Assembly (NCBI GenBank): GCA_031292625.1
Contig: JARLGU010000060.1
Span: 1 to 64,000, forward strand
Source of the DNA: Capsulimonadaceae bacterium
GTDB taxonomy: Bacteria > Armatimonadota > Armatimonadia > Armatimonadales > Capsulimonadaceae
DNA length: 64,000 nt
Direction: 5' to 3'
Shown: positions 53,899 to 61,391 of the stretch, one piece after another
Layout of the letters: each line of letters starts with the position of its first letter
Numbering within the stretch: position 1 is the stretch's first letter
Made by a program: the position numbers and the translations under genes
The notes under the pieces: model-generated
The model's database searches: none
Seen by the model: the letters and a program-made list of their open reading frames with translations, nothing else
Told to the model about the DNA's origin: nothing

Positions 53899-54897
53899 AT
53901 GAGCTCGATCAATCGTCCAGCGCTTCTGAGCGTGGAAAACTTGCACGTGTCGTTCGTTCCTCCCGGAAGGAGCGCGACTTTGGCGGTGCGCGGGGTGTCG
54001 TTTACGCTCGATCGCCGGGAGACGCTGGGGATCGTCGGCGAGTCGGGATGCGGGAAAAGCGTGACCGCTCTCTCGTTGTTGCGCCTGATCGATCCGCCCG
54101 GCCGCATCGATAGCGGACGGGTTGAGTTGGACGGCGTGGATCTACTCGGTATTTCCGAATCACGCATGCGCGAAGTTCGCGGGGCGAGGATCGGATGGGC
54201 GCCTCAGGACCCGCTGACATCGCTGAACCCGGTTTTGACGATTGGCGCACAGCTTGTGGAGACGGTGCGCGCGCACAGAAAGCTGTCCCGCTCGGAGGCG
54301 ACACATGAGGCGCTCGCGTGGCTCGAACGGGTTCGTATTCCGGGAGGCCTTCAGCGGATGCGGCAGTACCCTTACGAGATGTCTGGCGGGATGCGCCAGA
54401 GGGTTATGCTCGCTATGGCGTTTGCTCCGCAGCCGGAGATCGTGATAGCCGACGAGCCGACGACGGCGCTCGACGTAACCGTGCAGGCGCAAATCCTGGA
54501 TCTGATGGACGAGCTCAAAGCTGACCTTGGAACGGCCGTCTTGCTGATTACGCACGACTTGGGAATTGTGGCGCAGCGCGCCGATCGGGTTGCCGTAATG
54601 TACGCGGGGCAGATCGTCGAGACATCGTCCGTGCGAGATCTCTTCGCGGGGGCGCGTCATCCGTACACGCAGGCGCTGCTTGCGGCGGCTGCAGATGCGA
54701 GCAGCGCCGCAAACGGCGAACCGCTGCCGTTTCTGGACGGCCAACCGCCGCGGATTACGAGCATCACGCCGCCGTCGTGCGCGTTTGCCGCGCGATGCCC
54801 ACGGCGGTTCGATAGATGCAACGAAATTTCTCCGGATCTCGTGTCCGGCGGGGAGCCGAATCGACCCGTCCGGTGTTTGCTTTATGGCGGCGTCTGA
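53899..54897 (+). CDS. Oligopeptide/dipeptide-type ABC transporter ATPase (OppD/DppD-like)
   Basis: A 332-aa ATP-binding subunit. Walker A GESGCGKS, Q-loop APQDPLTSLNP (typical of Opp/Dpp), signature MSGGMRQRV, Walker B IVIADEPTTALDV, H-loop ITHDLGIV. The C-terminal extension with CAFAARCPRRFDRC is the oligo_HPY domain with its cysteine motif. The start is set at ATG 53899 (MSSINRP). The usual neighbours (OppB, OppC, OppA, OppF) are absent; it stands alone between a DsbA-like gene and a YHS protein, so it must work with components encoded elsewhere. Confidence 0.9.
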   Translation: MSSINRPALLSVENLHVSFVPPGRSATLAVRGVSFTLDRRETLGIVGESGCGKSVTALSLLRLIDPPGRIDSGRVELDGVDLLGISESRMREVRGARIGWAPQDPLTSLNPVLTIGAQLVETVRAHRKLSRSEATHEALAWLERVRIPGGLQRMRQYPYEMSGGMRQRVMLAMAFAPQPEIVIADEPTTALDVTVQAQILDLMDELKADLGTAVLLITHDLGIVAQRADRVAVMYAGQIVETSSVRDLFAGARHPYTQALLAAAADASSAANGEPLPFLDGQPPRITSITPPSCAFAARCPRRFDRCNEISPDLVSGGEPNRPVRCLLYGGV

Positions 54898-54973
54898 CTA
54901 CGGCATGCTAACCGGCAGCGCCGCCTTCATTCAGGTTGAAGGCAACGAGCCAGGACAGCTCTAAGGAAGGAAG

Positions 54974-55198
54974 ATGCCAATGATTCAGCCGCTGGGAGAG
55001 GTCGACGTCGAGAAACCGGGCGAAGATCCGGTTTGCCATTCGGCGGTGGACGAGAAGAGCAGGCATTCGAGTTTGTACCGCGGGGTCGTGGTGCGGTTTT
55101 GCTCCCGGCAATGCAAGCAGGAGTTTGATGCGAACCCGCAACTGTGGCTGTCCGTTTCGCACGCAGTGATGGTTTCGTCTAATCACGGCGTCCTGTAG
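54974..55198 (+). CDS. YHS-domain protein
   Basis: A 74-aa protein with the YHS signature: DPVCHSAVD, then Y-x-G-VVVRFCSRQCKQEFDANP. The three cysteines could bind a metal; small YHS proteins are often tied to copper or other heavy-metal handling. AAGGAAG directly precedes the ATG. It starts 76 bp after the ABC ATPase and may share its transcript. A hairpin follows at 55235-55262. Confidence 0.8.
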   Translation: MPMIQPLGEVDVEKPGEDPVCHSAVDEKSRHSSLYRGVVVRFCSRQCKQEFDANPQLWLSVSHAVMVSSNHGVL

Positions 55199-55234
55199 CG
55201 GATGCGCGCCGCGCTGCCGGCTCCGATAAACTTG

Positions 55235-55262
55235 CCGCCCCATTCAGTAGCGAATGGGGCGG
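55235..55262. terminator. Hairpin between convergent genes
   Basis: CCGCCCCATTC (55235-55245) pairs perfectly with GAATGGGGCGG (55252-55262) across a 6-nt loop, between the YHS gene and the convergent HNH-repeat gene. No T run. Confidence 0.6.
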
Positions 55263-55283
55263 ATGAATTTCGCGGCAAGGCTC

Positions 55284-55916
55284 CTAAGAGACCTTTGCTT
55301 TTTTACGAGCGGCTGCTCGGCCTTGGCCCCGCTTGAAGGGCGCTCGCCTGACGATCTGGCGGTAGTCGAGACCGGCTGCAATCAGGGCCTCGTGCCAGGA
55401 GTCGAATCGGCGGCGCGCCGCGGTGATGAGCGTGATATCTTCCTGCTCAACGTTCTTGGCGTTAAGCGGCTTGCCGGCCTTTGCGTAATCGCGAACCATA
55501 TCGAGAATGCGCTCGTCGTCCCATTCACGGTATCGTCGAATGCTGTCGTAATCGAGGCCAGCTTCCTCTAGCGCCTCGCGCCAGGATCCGAAGTGGCTCT
55601 TCTTCGTGGCCGCGGCGGCAAGCTGCGGATCGATGTTCAAACAAACATTTCGCCAGGAAAGGTCGGCTCCTTGTGTGTGAAGCTCACGAATGCGGTCGAT
55701 GATCCGGTCGCGTGTCCAGGACTTGTAGCGGCGGATTTCATCGTAGTTCAGGCCGGCAAAATTGACGGCTGCTTCCCAGGTACCAAAATAGCGAGTGGCG
55801 GCGCGCAAGAGGGCGAGATTGGTGGATGCCACACTAGAGTAATTGAGGTTCTCACCCGATTCGTACATACTGAGGATTTCAAGCGCAATAGATTCTTTGC
55901 TCCACTTACGCTGCAT
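55284..55916 (-). CDS. Protein made of three homing-endonuclease-associated (HNH_repeat) units
   Basis: A 210-aa protein built from three repeats of about 60 residues. Each begins with a Trp and a basic patch (WSKESIALEIL, WTRDRIIDRIR, WDDERILDMVR), passes through an A-A-x-R/K-x-F-x-S/T-W motif (FGTWEAAVNFAGL, FGSWREALEEAGL, FDSWHEALIAAGL) and ends with YD-x-IRRY-like. This is the DNA-binding repeat found with HNH homing endonucleases, but no nuclease domain is present. A basic tail follows (KRGQGRAAARKKAK). Start at ATG 55916, with AAAGGAGA about 7 nt upstream. Function unknown; a DNA-binding regulator is one possibility. Confidence 0.8.
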   Translation of the reverse strand: MQRKWSKESIALEILSMYESGENLNYSSVASTNLALLRAATRYFGTWEAAVNFAGLNYDEIRRYKSWTRDRIIDRIRELHTQGADLSWRNVCLNIDPQLAAAATKKSHFGSWREALEEAGLDYDSIRRYREWDDERILDMVRDYAKAGKPLNAKNVEQEDITLITAARRRFDSWHEALIAAGLDYRQIVRRAPFKRGQGRAAARKKAKVS

Positions 55917-56246
55917 GGACCAGTTCTCCTTTACCAATACCAATGGATCATATTTAGACAGTCAACGCTGGACGCCAGTTCGTTCCCATTAACATTATTG
56001 TAAGCTAATCGTCTGTGTTGTACCACAACTGAGTCATTAATGTCAAATTAGAAGAAATGCGTCACAATAGGTCAATGATTGATCTGCTGTCCGCCACTCC
56101 TGCAGGATACGAGCTATCCTTTATATCACACTAAGCCTATGGACTATATATGATATACTTGGATTATACCAGGTTCTGGCCGTGAAAACTGGTTCTATTA
56201 TTTAGCCTCGCTATTAACGTTCTATTAAGCAAAGGATAAATCCTTC
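55917..56246. other. AT-rich divergent intergenic region
   Basis: Between divergent genes. The sequence 56110-56170 is strongly AT-rich (ACTATATATGATATACTTGG) and probably holds the promoters for both sides, but no single -35/-10 pair stands out. No gene or repeat recognised. Confidence 0.45.
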
Positions 56247-57206
56247 TTGTTTCGATCTCACATGCTACGCAAGCTTCAGAGCACGGCTCCCTGGATTACG
56301 GGGCCAGCTCTCATCGGCGTGCTCATCGGTCACGGTCCAGGATTGGTTGCCGGACTCGTCGTTGGGGGGCTCTACGTAGTCATTGCCGCGTTCGGCGGCG
56401 ACAAAGTGCCCAGCGACGTATTCGGCGCCCGTCTAATGGACACCGCTGAGGCGCTAAATGTTCCCGAACTCGTCGACAAATATGCGGAACGCGCCGGAAT
56501 CACTGCGCCGTCCCTGTATGTTATCGCGATCGATGAGCCGAATGTTCTCGTATGGGCGTCCAGCGCCGGACGAGGCAGCTACACGCGCATTGGGGTGCCG
56601 CCGGGTCTCGAAGATGCCCTCGCGCCCGGGGAGGTCGAGGCGCTGATGGCGCTTGCCGTGGCACGCGTCGCGAGCGGAGAGGCGGCGGTTCTAACGTTTG
56701 GCGCGTCGCTAGCCGGTCTTGCGCTGCAGCCATTTCTCTCCCGCGCCGTCAACGCGACGCTGGGCGTGCTCCGCAGGGATCCCGACACGAGGCTAACCCC
56801 GGTGGGAGGCGCGATGGTGACGCTCCTAGCTCCGGCGTCGCGTCTTAGCCTCCGCGGCGTCATGCCGGAGGGGACGCTTGAATGGTCCGATGCGTATGCC
56901 GCGAGGATGCTTGGCGATTCCGTTCTCCTTGCGTCCGCTCTCGGTAAGCTCGCGTCCGCCGGTCCCGCCACGGACACGGGGAAGATTCGCGCCTACAACC
57001 CTGGCCTTGTGCCGATGTTCCTGGTCTCGCCGTACGAAAAGCTCAACGCAGTCGCGGATGCCGTTCGATGGCCTGCCAGCGTCGTTTCATGGATTGCGCA
57101 AGCGGCGCCCACCGTAGTGGGGCGGACGCAGAAGTTGATGGACATGGCCGGCAACGGTCCGGGCTCAGGGGATGCCGGAAACCCAGCGCCTTCGGACGTC
57201 CGTTAG
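56247..57206 (+). CDS. M48/HtpX-like protein without the HExxH zinc site
   Basis: A 319-aa membrane protein. Two hydrophobic segments are near the N-terminus (about 16-50). Then comes an HtpX-like path: ALNVPELVDKYAERAGITAPSLYVIAIDEPNVLVWA, matching the VPELYRIVEELAERAG ... P-N-A pattern of HtpX. The next segment, where HtpX has the HELGH zinc motif, reads GEVEALMALAVARVASGEA (about 128-146): no His or Glu pair. Further on WSDAYAARMLGDSVLLASALGKL matches the EADR-A region. It therefore looks like an inactive M48 paralogue. TTG 56247 or ATG 56262 are possible starts; AAAGGA favours the former. Its 3' end overlaps the convergent GH26 gene by 4 bp. Confidence 0.6.
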   Translation: MFRSHMLRKLQSTAPWITGPALIGVLIGHGPGLVAGLVVGGLYVVIAAFGGDKVPSDVFGARLMDTAEALNVPELVDKYAERAGITAPSLYVIAIDEPNVLVWASSAGRGSYTRIGVPPGLEDALAPGEVEALMALAVARVASGEAAVLTFGASLAGLALQPFLSRAVNATLGVLRRDPDTRLTPVGGAMVTLLAPASRLSLRGVMPEGTLEWSDAYAARMLGDSVLLASALGKLASAGPATDTGKIRAYNPGLVPMFLVSPYEKLNAVADAVRWPASVVSWIAQAAPTVVGRTQKLMDMAGNGPGSGDAGNPAPSDVR

Positions 57207-58777
57207 GGCGATGCCGAAGCGATGCTTGTCCCGGACGCCGAAAGAACGAACGGGGTCGACTTGCTGCCCGCCAGGCGGTTGCGATCGTCGTACACGCGCA
57301 CTTCAAGCGTGTGATGCCCCGCGCTGACGCTGCCGGGGAGCAATTCAACCAGATGCGGACCGGCATCGGCGATGCGTCCCACTTCGACGCCGTCGACCAG
57401 CGTTACGACGACTGGGAAGTGCGAATACGACTGAACGCACGAACTGATGCGCAAGGGCGTGCAGAGGACCGCATCCGGAGAGACCGCTCTGACAACCGTC
57501 GCCGGCATGGAACCAGGCGACTTGTTAATATGCGAAAGAAAATAGCTGGGCGCGACCGCGCGGTTGACGGCGTTGAGAACGACCGGATTGTCCGTTATGC
57601 TGTAATTATTAAGCTGGCGTCCCTCGGGGACGTATTGAGCGGTCAGATTGTCACAATTGAAGAAGCCGACCATCTTGACTCGCGGAAACAGTCTGGGAAG
57701 CGCAGCCAGCAGGCTGTGGATCTTTTCGGCGGCGATCGGCGAATAGTCGATCTCGCGGTCTAGAGCCTCCTGATGCGATGAGCCGAACTCGCAGATCGCA
57801 ATTGGCTTGCGTGTCGCGTATTTCTCGTAAACCTTGCGTAACTGGGCCGTAGGATGCTCTTCCGTTGCGGAGCGGCTGGGATCGTTATCATGGTGGATCA
57901 CGGAGTAGATGTTTACGCCGACCCAGTCGACGGAGTCGTCGCCCGGATAATAGGCATCGTAGTTCGTATCGGGAATTGCATTGACGCACCAGATCATCGC
58001 GGCATTCGGGGCAATGCGGGCGAAGACATCGTGAACGAGGCGAAATTTCTCGCGATAAAGCGCGGGATTGTCGTGGTAGGTGGTCCAATTGCCGTTCATT
58101 TCGCTGGCAAAGCGGATGAAGACAGGCGCTCGCACATCGGCGACGCCATGGGCGAACTCTTCAAGGTACTCATCGTCGACGACGGATGCCAGCGAGTCCG
58201 GCTCCAAGGCCACCTGTGGCGCGACGCCGGCTTTGGCCAGGCCGATTGCCCACGCCGCGGGAAATTCTTGCCCCCAACGGCAGTAGTTCCAGGAGGAGGC
58301 GAGCGGCTTTCCGAGGAGGCGTCCGAGCGCGCCGGCACGGTCAATGAGACGGCTGGCTTCTGTCGTCCAAATATCGACGTTCGCGTCCAGCTTCGCATCG
58401 GATGAGACATAGGCGCTCAGATAGCATCCGTAGAGCGGTTCGTATTTGGCGTTGGTGAAGGACCCGAGCAACTCGTCGCGGTTAGGAGACGCATCGGCAA
58501 AGACCTGGATGCGCGTTTCCCATCGATCTGCCTTTTGCCGTTCGACCGACGCGGCATTTTTGTCGCCAATCCTCTCGTAGATCGCTGCTTCCGCCCGGTA
58601 TAGGGCTGCGCCGTCGGCGTACCTTCCGGCCGCAATCGCCTGCTCCGCCTGATGCCTGCAGTCGGCGGCGGTCTGCTCGCCGGCGCGCGCGGCGGCCGGC
58701 AGCGCCAGCCAAACAGTCATTGCGGCGACGATAAGAACGGCGCGAGAAGCGCATGGCGATTTCACAACAGGCGACAT
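57203..58777 (-). CDS. Secreted GH26-like beta-mannanase
   Basis: A 524-aa exported enzyme. Signal peptide about 1-32 (AVLIVAAMTVWLALPAAARA). A short TPR-like helical region follows (about 35-90). The TIM barrel carries the GH26 acid/base Glu in FIRFASEMNGNW (about E226) and nucleophile Glu in IAICEFGSS (about E330), plus WCVNAIPDTNYDAYYPGDDSVDWVGVNIYS, typical of the family. A C-terminal Ig-like domain (about 420-510) follows. The start at ATG 58777 is supported by GGTGGAAAG; the frame extends 7 codons further. It would act on mannan or related hemicellulose outside the cell. Confidence 0.85.
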   Translation of the reverse strand: MSPVVKSPCASRAVLIVAAMTVWLALPAAARAGEQTAADCRHQAEQAIAAGRYADGAALYRAEAAIYERIGDKNAASVERQKADRWETRIQVFADASPNRDELLGSFTNAKYEPLYGCYLSAYVSSDAKLDANVDIWTTEASRLIDRAGALGRLLGKPLASSWNYCRWGQEFPAAWAIGLAKAGVAPQVALEPDSLASVVDDEYLEEFAHGVADVRAPVFIRFASEMNGNWTTYHDNPALYREKFRLVHDVFARIAPNAAMIWCVNAIPDTNYDAYYPGDDSVDWVGVNIYSVIHHDNDPSRSATEEHPTAQLRKVYEKYATRKPIAICEFGSSHQEALDREIDYSPIAAEKIHSLLAALPRLFPRVKMVGFFNCDNLTAQYVPEGRQLNNYSITDNPVVLNAVNRAVAPSYFLSHINKSPGSMPATVVRAVSPDAVLCTPLRISSCVQSYSHFPVVVTLVDGVEVGRIADAGPHLVELLPGSVSAGHHTLEVRVYDDRNRLAGSKSTPFVLSASGTSIASASP

Positions 58778-59072
58778 CTTTCCACCCACCCAATCCATTA
58801 CGACGATCCGGCAGCGAGTACTGCTTACCGAGAATGCGAGTTGTTATAATTGTTGGATTCCGGGGCTCAAAGGATTAGGGCGGCGATTGAGAGAGATATG
58901 TGAAAAATTGGCGTCCGGAAGCCGCTTGAAGCGGGCACGTTATCAGGAACGACGTAGCGCCTCGTCGACGCCCTTGGCCTCCTTGCCCCGTCCGCCGGGG
59001 TTTGAATGCGATGATCCAGCCAAACACGCTTGAAGATGCAATCGTGTGACATTTCTGGCGCGATGCCTTCGA

Positions 59073-59102
59073 TTGACATTCAAACGACGCCTGTGCTACA
59101 CT
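59073..59102 (+). promoter_or_regulatory. tyrS promoter, leaderless
   Basis: TTGACA (59073-59078), 18-nt spacer, TACACT (59097-59102), then 8 nt to ATG 59111. The transcript would begin at or within 1-2 nt of the start codon, so there is no room for a T-box or other attenuator. The remaining part of the 333-bp gap 58778-59110 holds nothing recognisable. Confidence 0.75.
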
Positions 59103-59110
59103 GACGCGAG

Positions 59111-60325
59111 ATGAATATTGAGGAGCAATTTGAGGCCCTGGCGCGCGGCGCCGTCGAGATCGTGCCTCGCGAATCCCTGCTCGAAAAACTCAGGCAGTCA
59201 CAGGCTAGTGGTCGTCCTCTTCAAATTAAGCTTGGGCTTGACCCAACCGCCCCGGACATCCACCTCGGCAACGCCGTCGTTTTGCGTAAATTGCGGCAGT
59301 TTCAAGACGCAGGGCATGAAGTAACCGTTATCATCGGCGACTTCACGGCGATGATTGGCGACCCGACCGGGCGCTCGGAAGCGCGAAAGCAGCTGAGCCC
59401 GGAGCAAGTGAGCGCCAACGCAAAGACCTATGCGGATCAGTACCACAAGATCCTCGATCCCGCGAAGACGAAAGTCGTATTCAACAGCGACTGGCTTGGC
59501 AAACTCAACCTTTACGATATCGTAAAGTTGATGGCGAAAACCACCGTTGCGCGGATCCTCGAACGCGACGATTTTACGAATCGCTTCAATAACGGACTGC
59601 CGATCCACGCCCACGAGCTTCTCTATCCTTTATGCCAGGGCTATGATTCCGTCGTGCTGAAGTCCGACGTCGAAATCGGCGGGACCGAGCAGAAGTTTAA
59701 CATCTTGATGGGCCGTGACCTGCAGCGCGAGGACGGCGTTGCCGTGCCTCAGGTCGGACTGTTCATGCCGTTGCTGGTTGGCCTCGACGGCATCGACAAG
59801 ATGTCGAAAAGCAAAGGCAACGCCGTCGGCATCGACGAGCCGCCGTTGACGATGTTCGAGAAGCTGATGTCGATTTCCGACACCATGATGACGCAGTATT
59901 ACGAGCTGTGCACGGATGTTCCCCTCGCGGATGTTGCGCTTCTTTGCGATGCGGGCAAGACGCATCCGAAGCTGGCCAAGAAGCGGCTTGCGCGGGAGAT
60001 CGTGAGCATCTACCACGGAGCGGATGCCGCCCAGGCCGCGGACGCGGAGTGGGAGCACATTCACGCCGAGCGCGAACTGCCGGACGATATTCCGGAGTTT
60101 GTCGTTCCCGCGGAACTGCTGGCTAGCGGACCGGTGCGCATTGTCCAGATCGCTATAGCGGCCGGACTGGCCGCGACCGGCGGCGAGGCCAAGCGGTTGG
60201 TTCAGCAGGGCGGAATAAGTTTTAACGGTGAAAAGGTGAAGGATACGGCCGCGACGATTGAAATCACGAACGGCGATATCTTGAGCAGCGGACGGCGAAG
60301 GTTCGTCAAACTGGTACGCAAATAA
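59111..60325 (+). CDS. tyrS: Tyrosyl-tRNA synthetase
   Basis: A 404-aa class I synthetase that charges tRNA-Tyr. The Rossmann domain has KLGLDPTAPDIHLGN (HIGH-like HLGN) and KMSKS at residues 230-234 (DKMSKSKGNAVGI). The C-terminal about 65 residues are an S4 RNA-binding domain (AKRLVQQGGISFNGEKVKD). The form with an IGGTEQKFNILMGRDLQRE segment and this length is of the TyrZ-like type. Transcription starts at the ATG. An ECF sigma gene follows after 5 bp, so the two are co-transcribed. Confidence 0.96.
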   Translation: MNIEEQFEALARGAVEIVPRESLLEKLRQSQASGRPLQIKLGLDPTAPDIHLGNAVVLRKLRQFQDAGHEVTVIIGDFTAMIGDPTGRSEARKQLSPEQVSANAKTYADQYHKILDPAKTKVVFNSDWLGKLNLYDIVKLMAKTTVARILERDDFTNRFNNGLPIHAHELLYPLCQGYDSVVLKSDVEIGGTEQKFNILMGRDLQREDGVAVPQVGLFMPLLVGLDGIDKMSKSKGNAVGIDEPPLTMFEKLMSISDTMMTQYYELCTDVPLADVALLCDAGKTHPKLAKKRLAREIVSIYHGADAAQAADAEWEHIHAERELPDDIPEFVVPAELLASGPVRIVQIAIAAGLAATGGEAKRLVQQGGISFNGEKVKDTAATIEITNGDILSSGRRRFVKLVRK

Positions 60326-60330
60326 CTGTC

Positions 60331-61032
60331 ATGATCGACGAAAGCAACGAAATCGAGCCTCTGGGCTCCGGTAACCCACCGGAGGACGCGGACCGGATAC
60401 CAACGGAGCTTGCTTCATCCGAAGACGAGGCGCCGGCGAAGCCCGCGGACCCGGCTGTCTTTGAAGCCGAGATGAATCCGCACCTCGATTCGCTTTATCG
60501 CAACGCCATGCGCCTGACGGGAAACTCCAATGATGCCGAAGATTTGGTCCAAGACACATATCTTCGTGCATACAGGTTTTTTCACCAGTATCAGCCGGGA
60601 ACGAATGCGAAAGCGTGGCTGTTTCGGATAATGAACACGGTATTTCTTAACGATTACCGGAAAAAATCGAGGCAAGGCGACCAGCTTTCATACGATGAGC
60701 TCGAGGATTTTTATCTGTACAACAAGCTGAGCGAAGAAGCGCTCAGCAAGGAACAATCGTACAACATGGCGAATCCGGAAGACGTCATCGTCGAGCGCCT
60801 CGGTATCGAGGAGATCGAAGACGCAATCCGGAAGCTGCCAGGGGAGTTCCGCGAAACTGTCGCATTGGCGACGATGGAAGATCTGTCGTACCAGGAAATC
60901 AGCGATGTGCTGCATATTCCGATAGGCACGGTGAGATCGAGGCTCTCGCGGGGGCGCAAGCTTCTGCAACGGGCACTTTGGCAGGTACTCGGAAAGACGG
61001 ATCCGGACGCATTGGGCAATGGCGATGACTGA
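60331..61032 (+). CDS. ECF RNA polymerase sigma factor (SigR/RpoE-like)
   Basis: A 233-aa sigma-70 factor with regions 2 and 4 only. Region 2: LYRNAMRLTGNSNDAEDLVQDTYLRAYRFF (-10 recognition), AWLFRIMNTVFLNDYRKKSR. Region 4: AIRKLPGEFRETVALATMED and LSYQEISDVLHIPIGTVRSRLSRGRKLLQ. An acidic N-terminal extension of about 45 residues is unusual. The following gene encodes a zinc anti-sigma factor and overlaps by 14 bp. The likely role is a redox or envelope stress response, by analogy with SigR/RsrA. Confidence 0.93.
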   Translation: MIDESNEIEPLGSGNPPEDADRIPTELASSEDEAPAKPADPAVFEAEMNPHLDSLYRNAMRLTGNSNDAEDLVQDTYLRAYRFFHQYQPGTNAKAWLFRIMNTVFLNDYRKKSRQGDQLSYDELEDFYLYNKLSEEALSKEQSYNMANPEDVIVERLGIEEIEDAIRKLPGEFRETVALATMEDLSYQEISDVLHIPIGTVRSRLSRGRKLLQRALWQVLGKTDPDALGNGDD

Positions 61033-61375
61033 GTTCGCAATCCAAACGCGGCCGGTCACAGTTCTAAATTTCGATACTTCTATGGCAAACGACAAAGACA
61101 ACGAAGCAATTTCGAGCCATCTGTACGAGGAAGCCGAGACATTCGACTATTATTCATGCGAAGAAGCAGTCAAGCGGTTGAACGACTACCTCGATCATGA
61201 ACTAAACGCCGACGAACGCGCGGATGTCGTGAAGCACCTTAAGATATGCAAGCCCTGCCTGGAACGATTCAACTTCGAGCAGAGTCTTGTAATCACGATC
61301 AAGACCAAGGTCAAGAACCTTTGCGCCCCTCCTGAGTTGAAGAGCCGACTGAGCTCGCTGCTTCATCGGCCCTAA
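61019..61375 (+). CDS. Zinc-binding (ZAS) anti-sigma factor
   Basis: A 118-aa soluble protein. The core has YYSCEEAVKRLNDYLDHEL and the ZAS motif HLKICKPC (H-x3-C-x2-C), with an N-terminal Cys as possible further ligand. This matches RsrA-like anti-sigma factors, which release their sigma when the cysteines are oxidised. The start could be ATG 61019 (overlapping the sigma gene by 14 bp, translationally coupled) or ATG 61082, which would give a 97-residue form closer to the usual size. No strong Shine-Dalgarno decides. Confidence 0.88.
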   Translation: MAMTEFAIQTRPVTVLNFDTSMANDKDNEAISSHLYEEAETFDYYSCEEAVKRLNDYLDHELNADERADVVKHLKICKPCLERFNFEQSLVITIKTKVKNLCAPPELKSRLSSLLHRP

Positions 61376-61391
61376 GCGCGACGGCTTTCTG

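Noticed and set aside
59040-59111. T-box leader before tyrS
   Set aside because: The promoter leaves no leader; the T-box needs about 200 nt including a conserved TGGN motif, which is absent.
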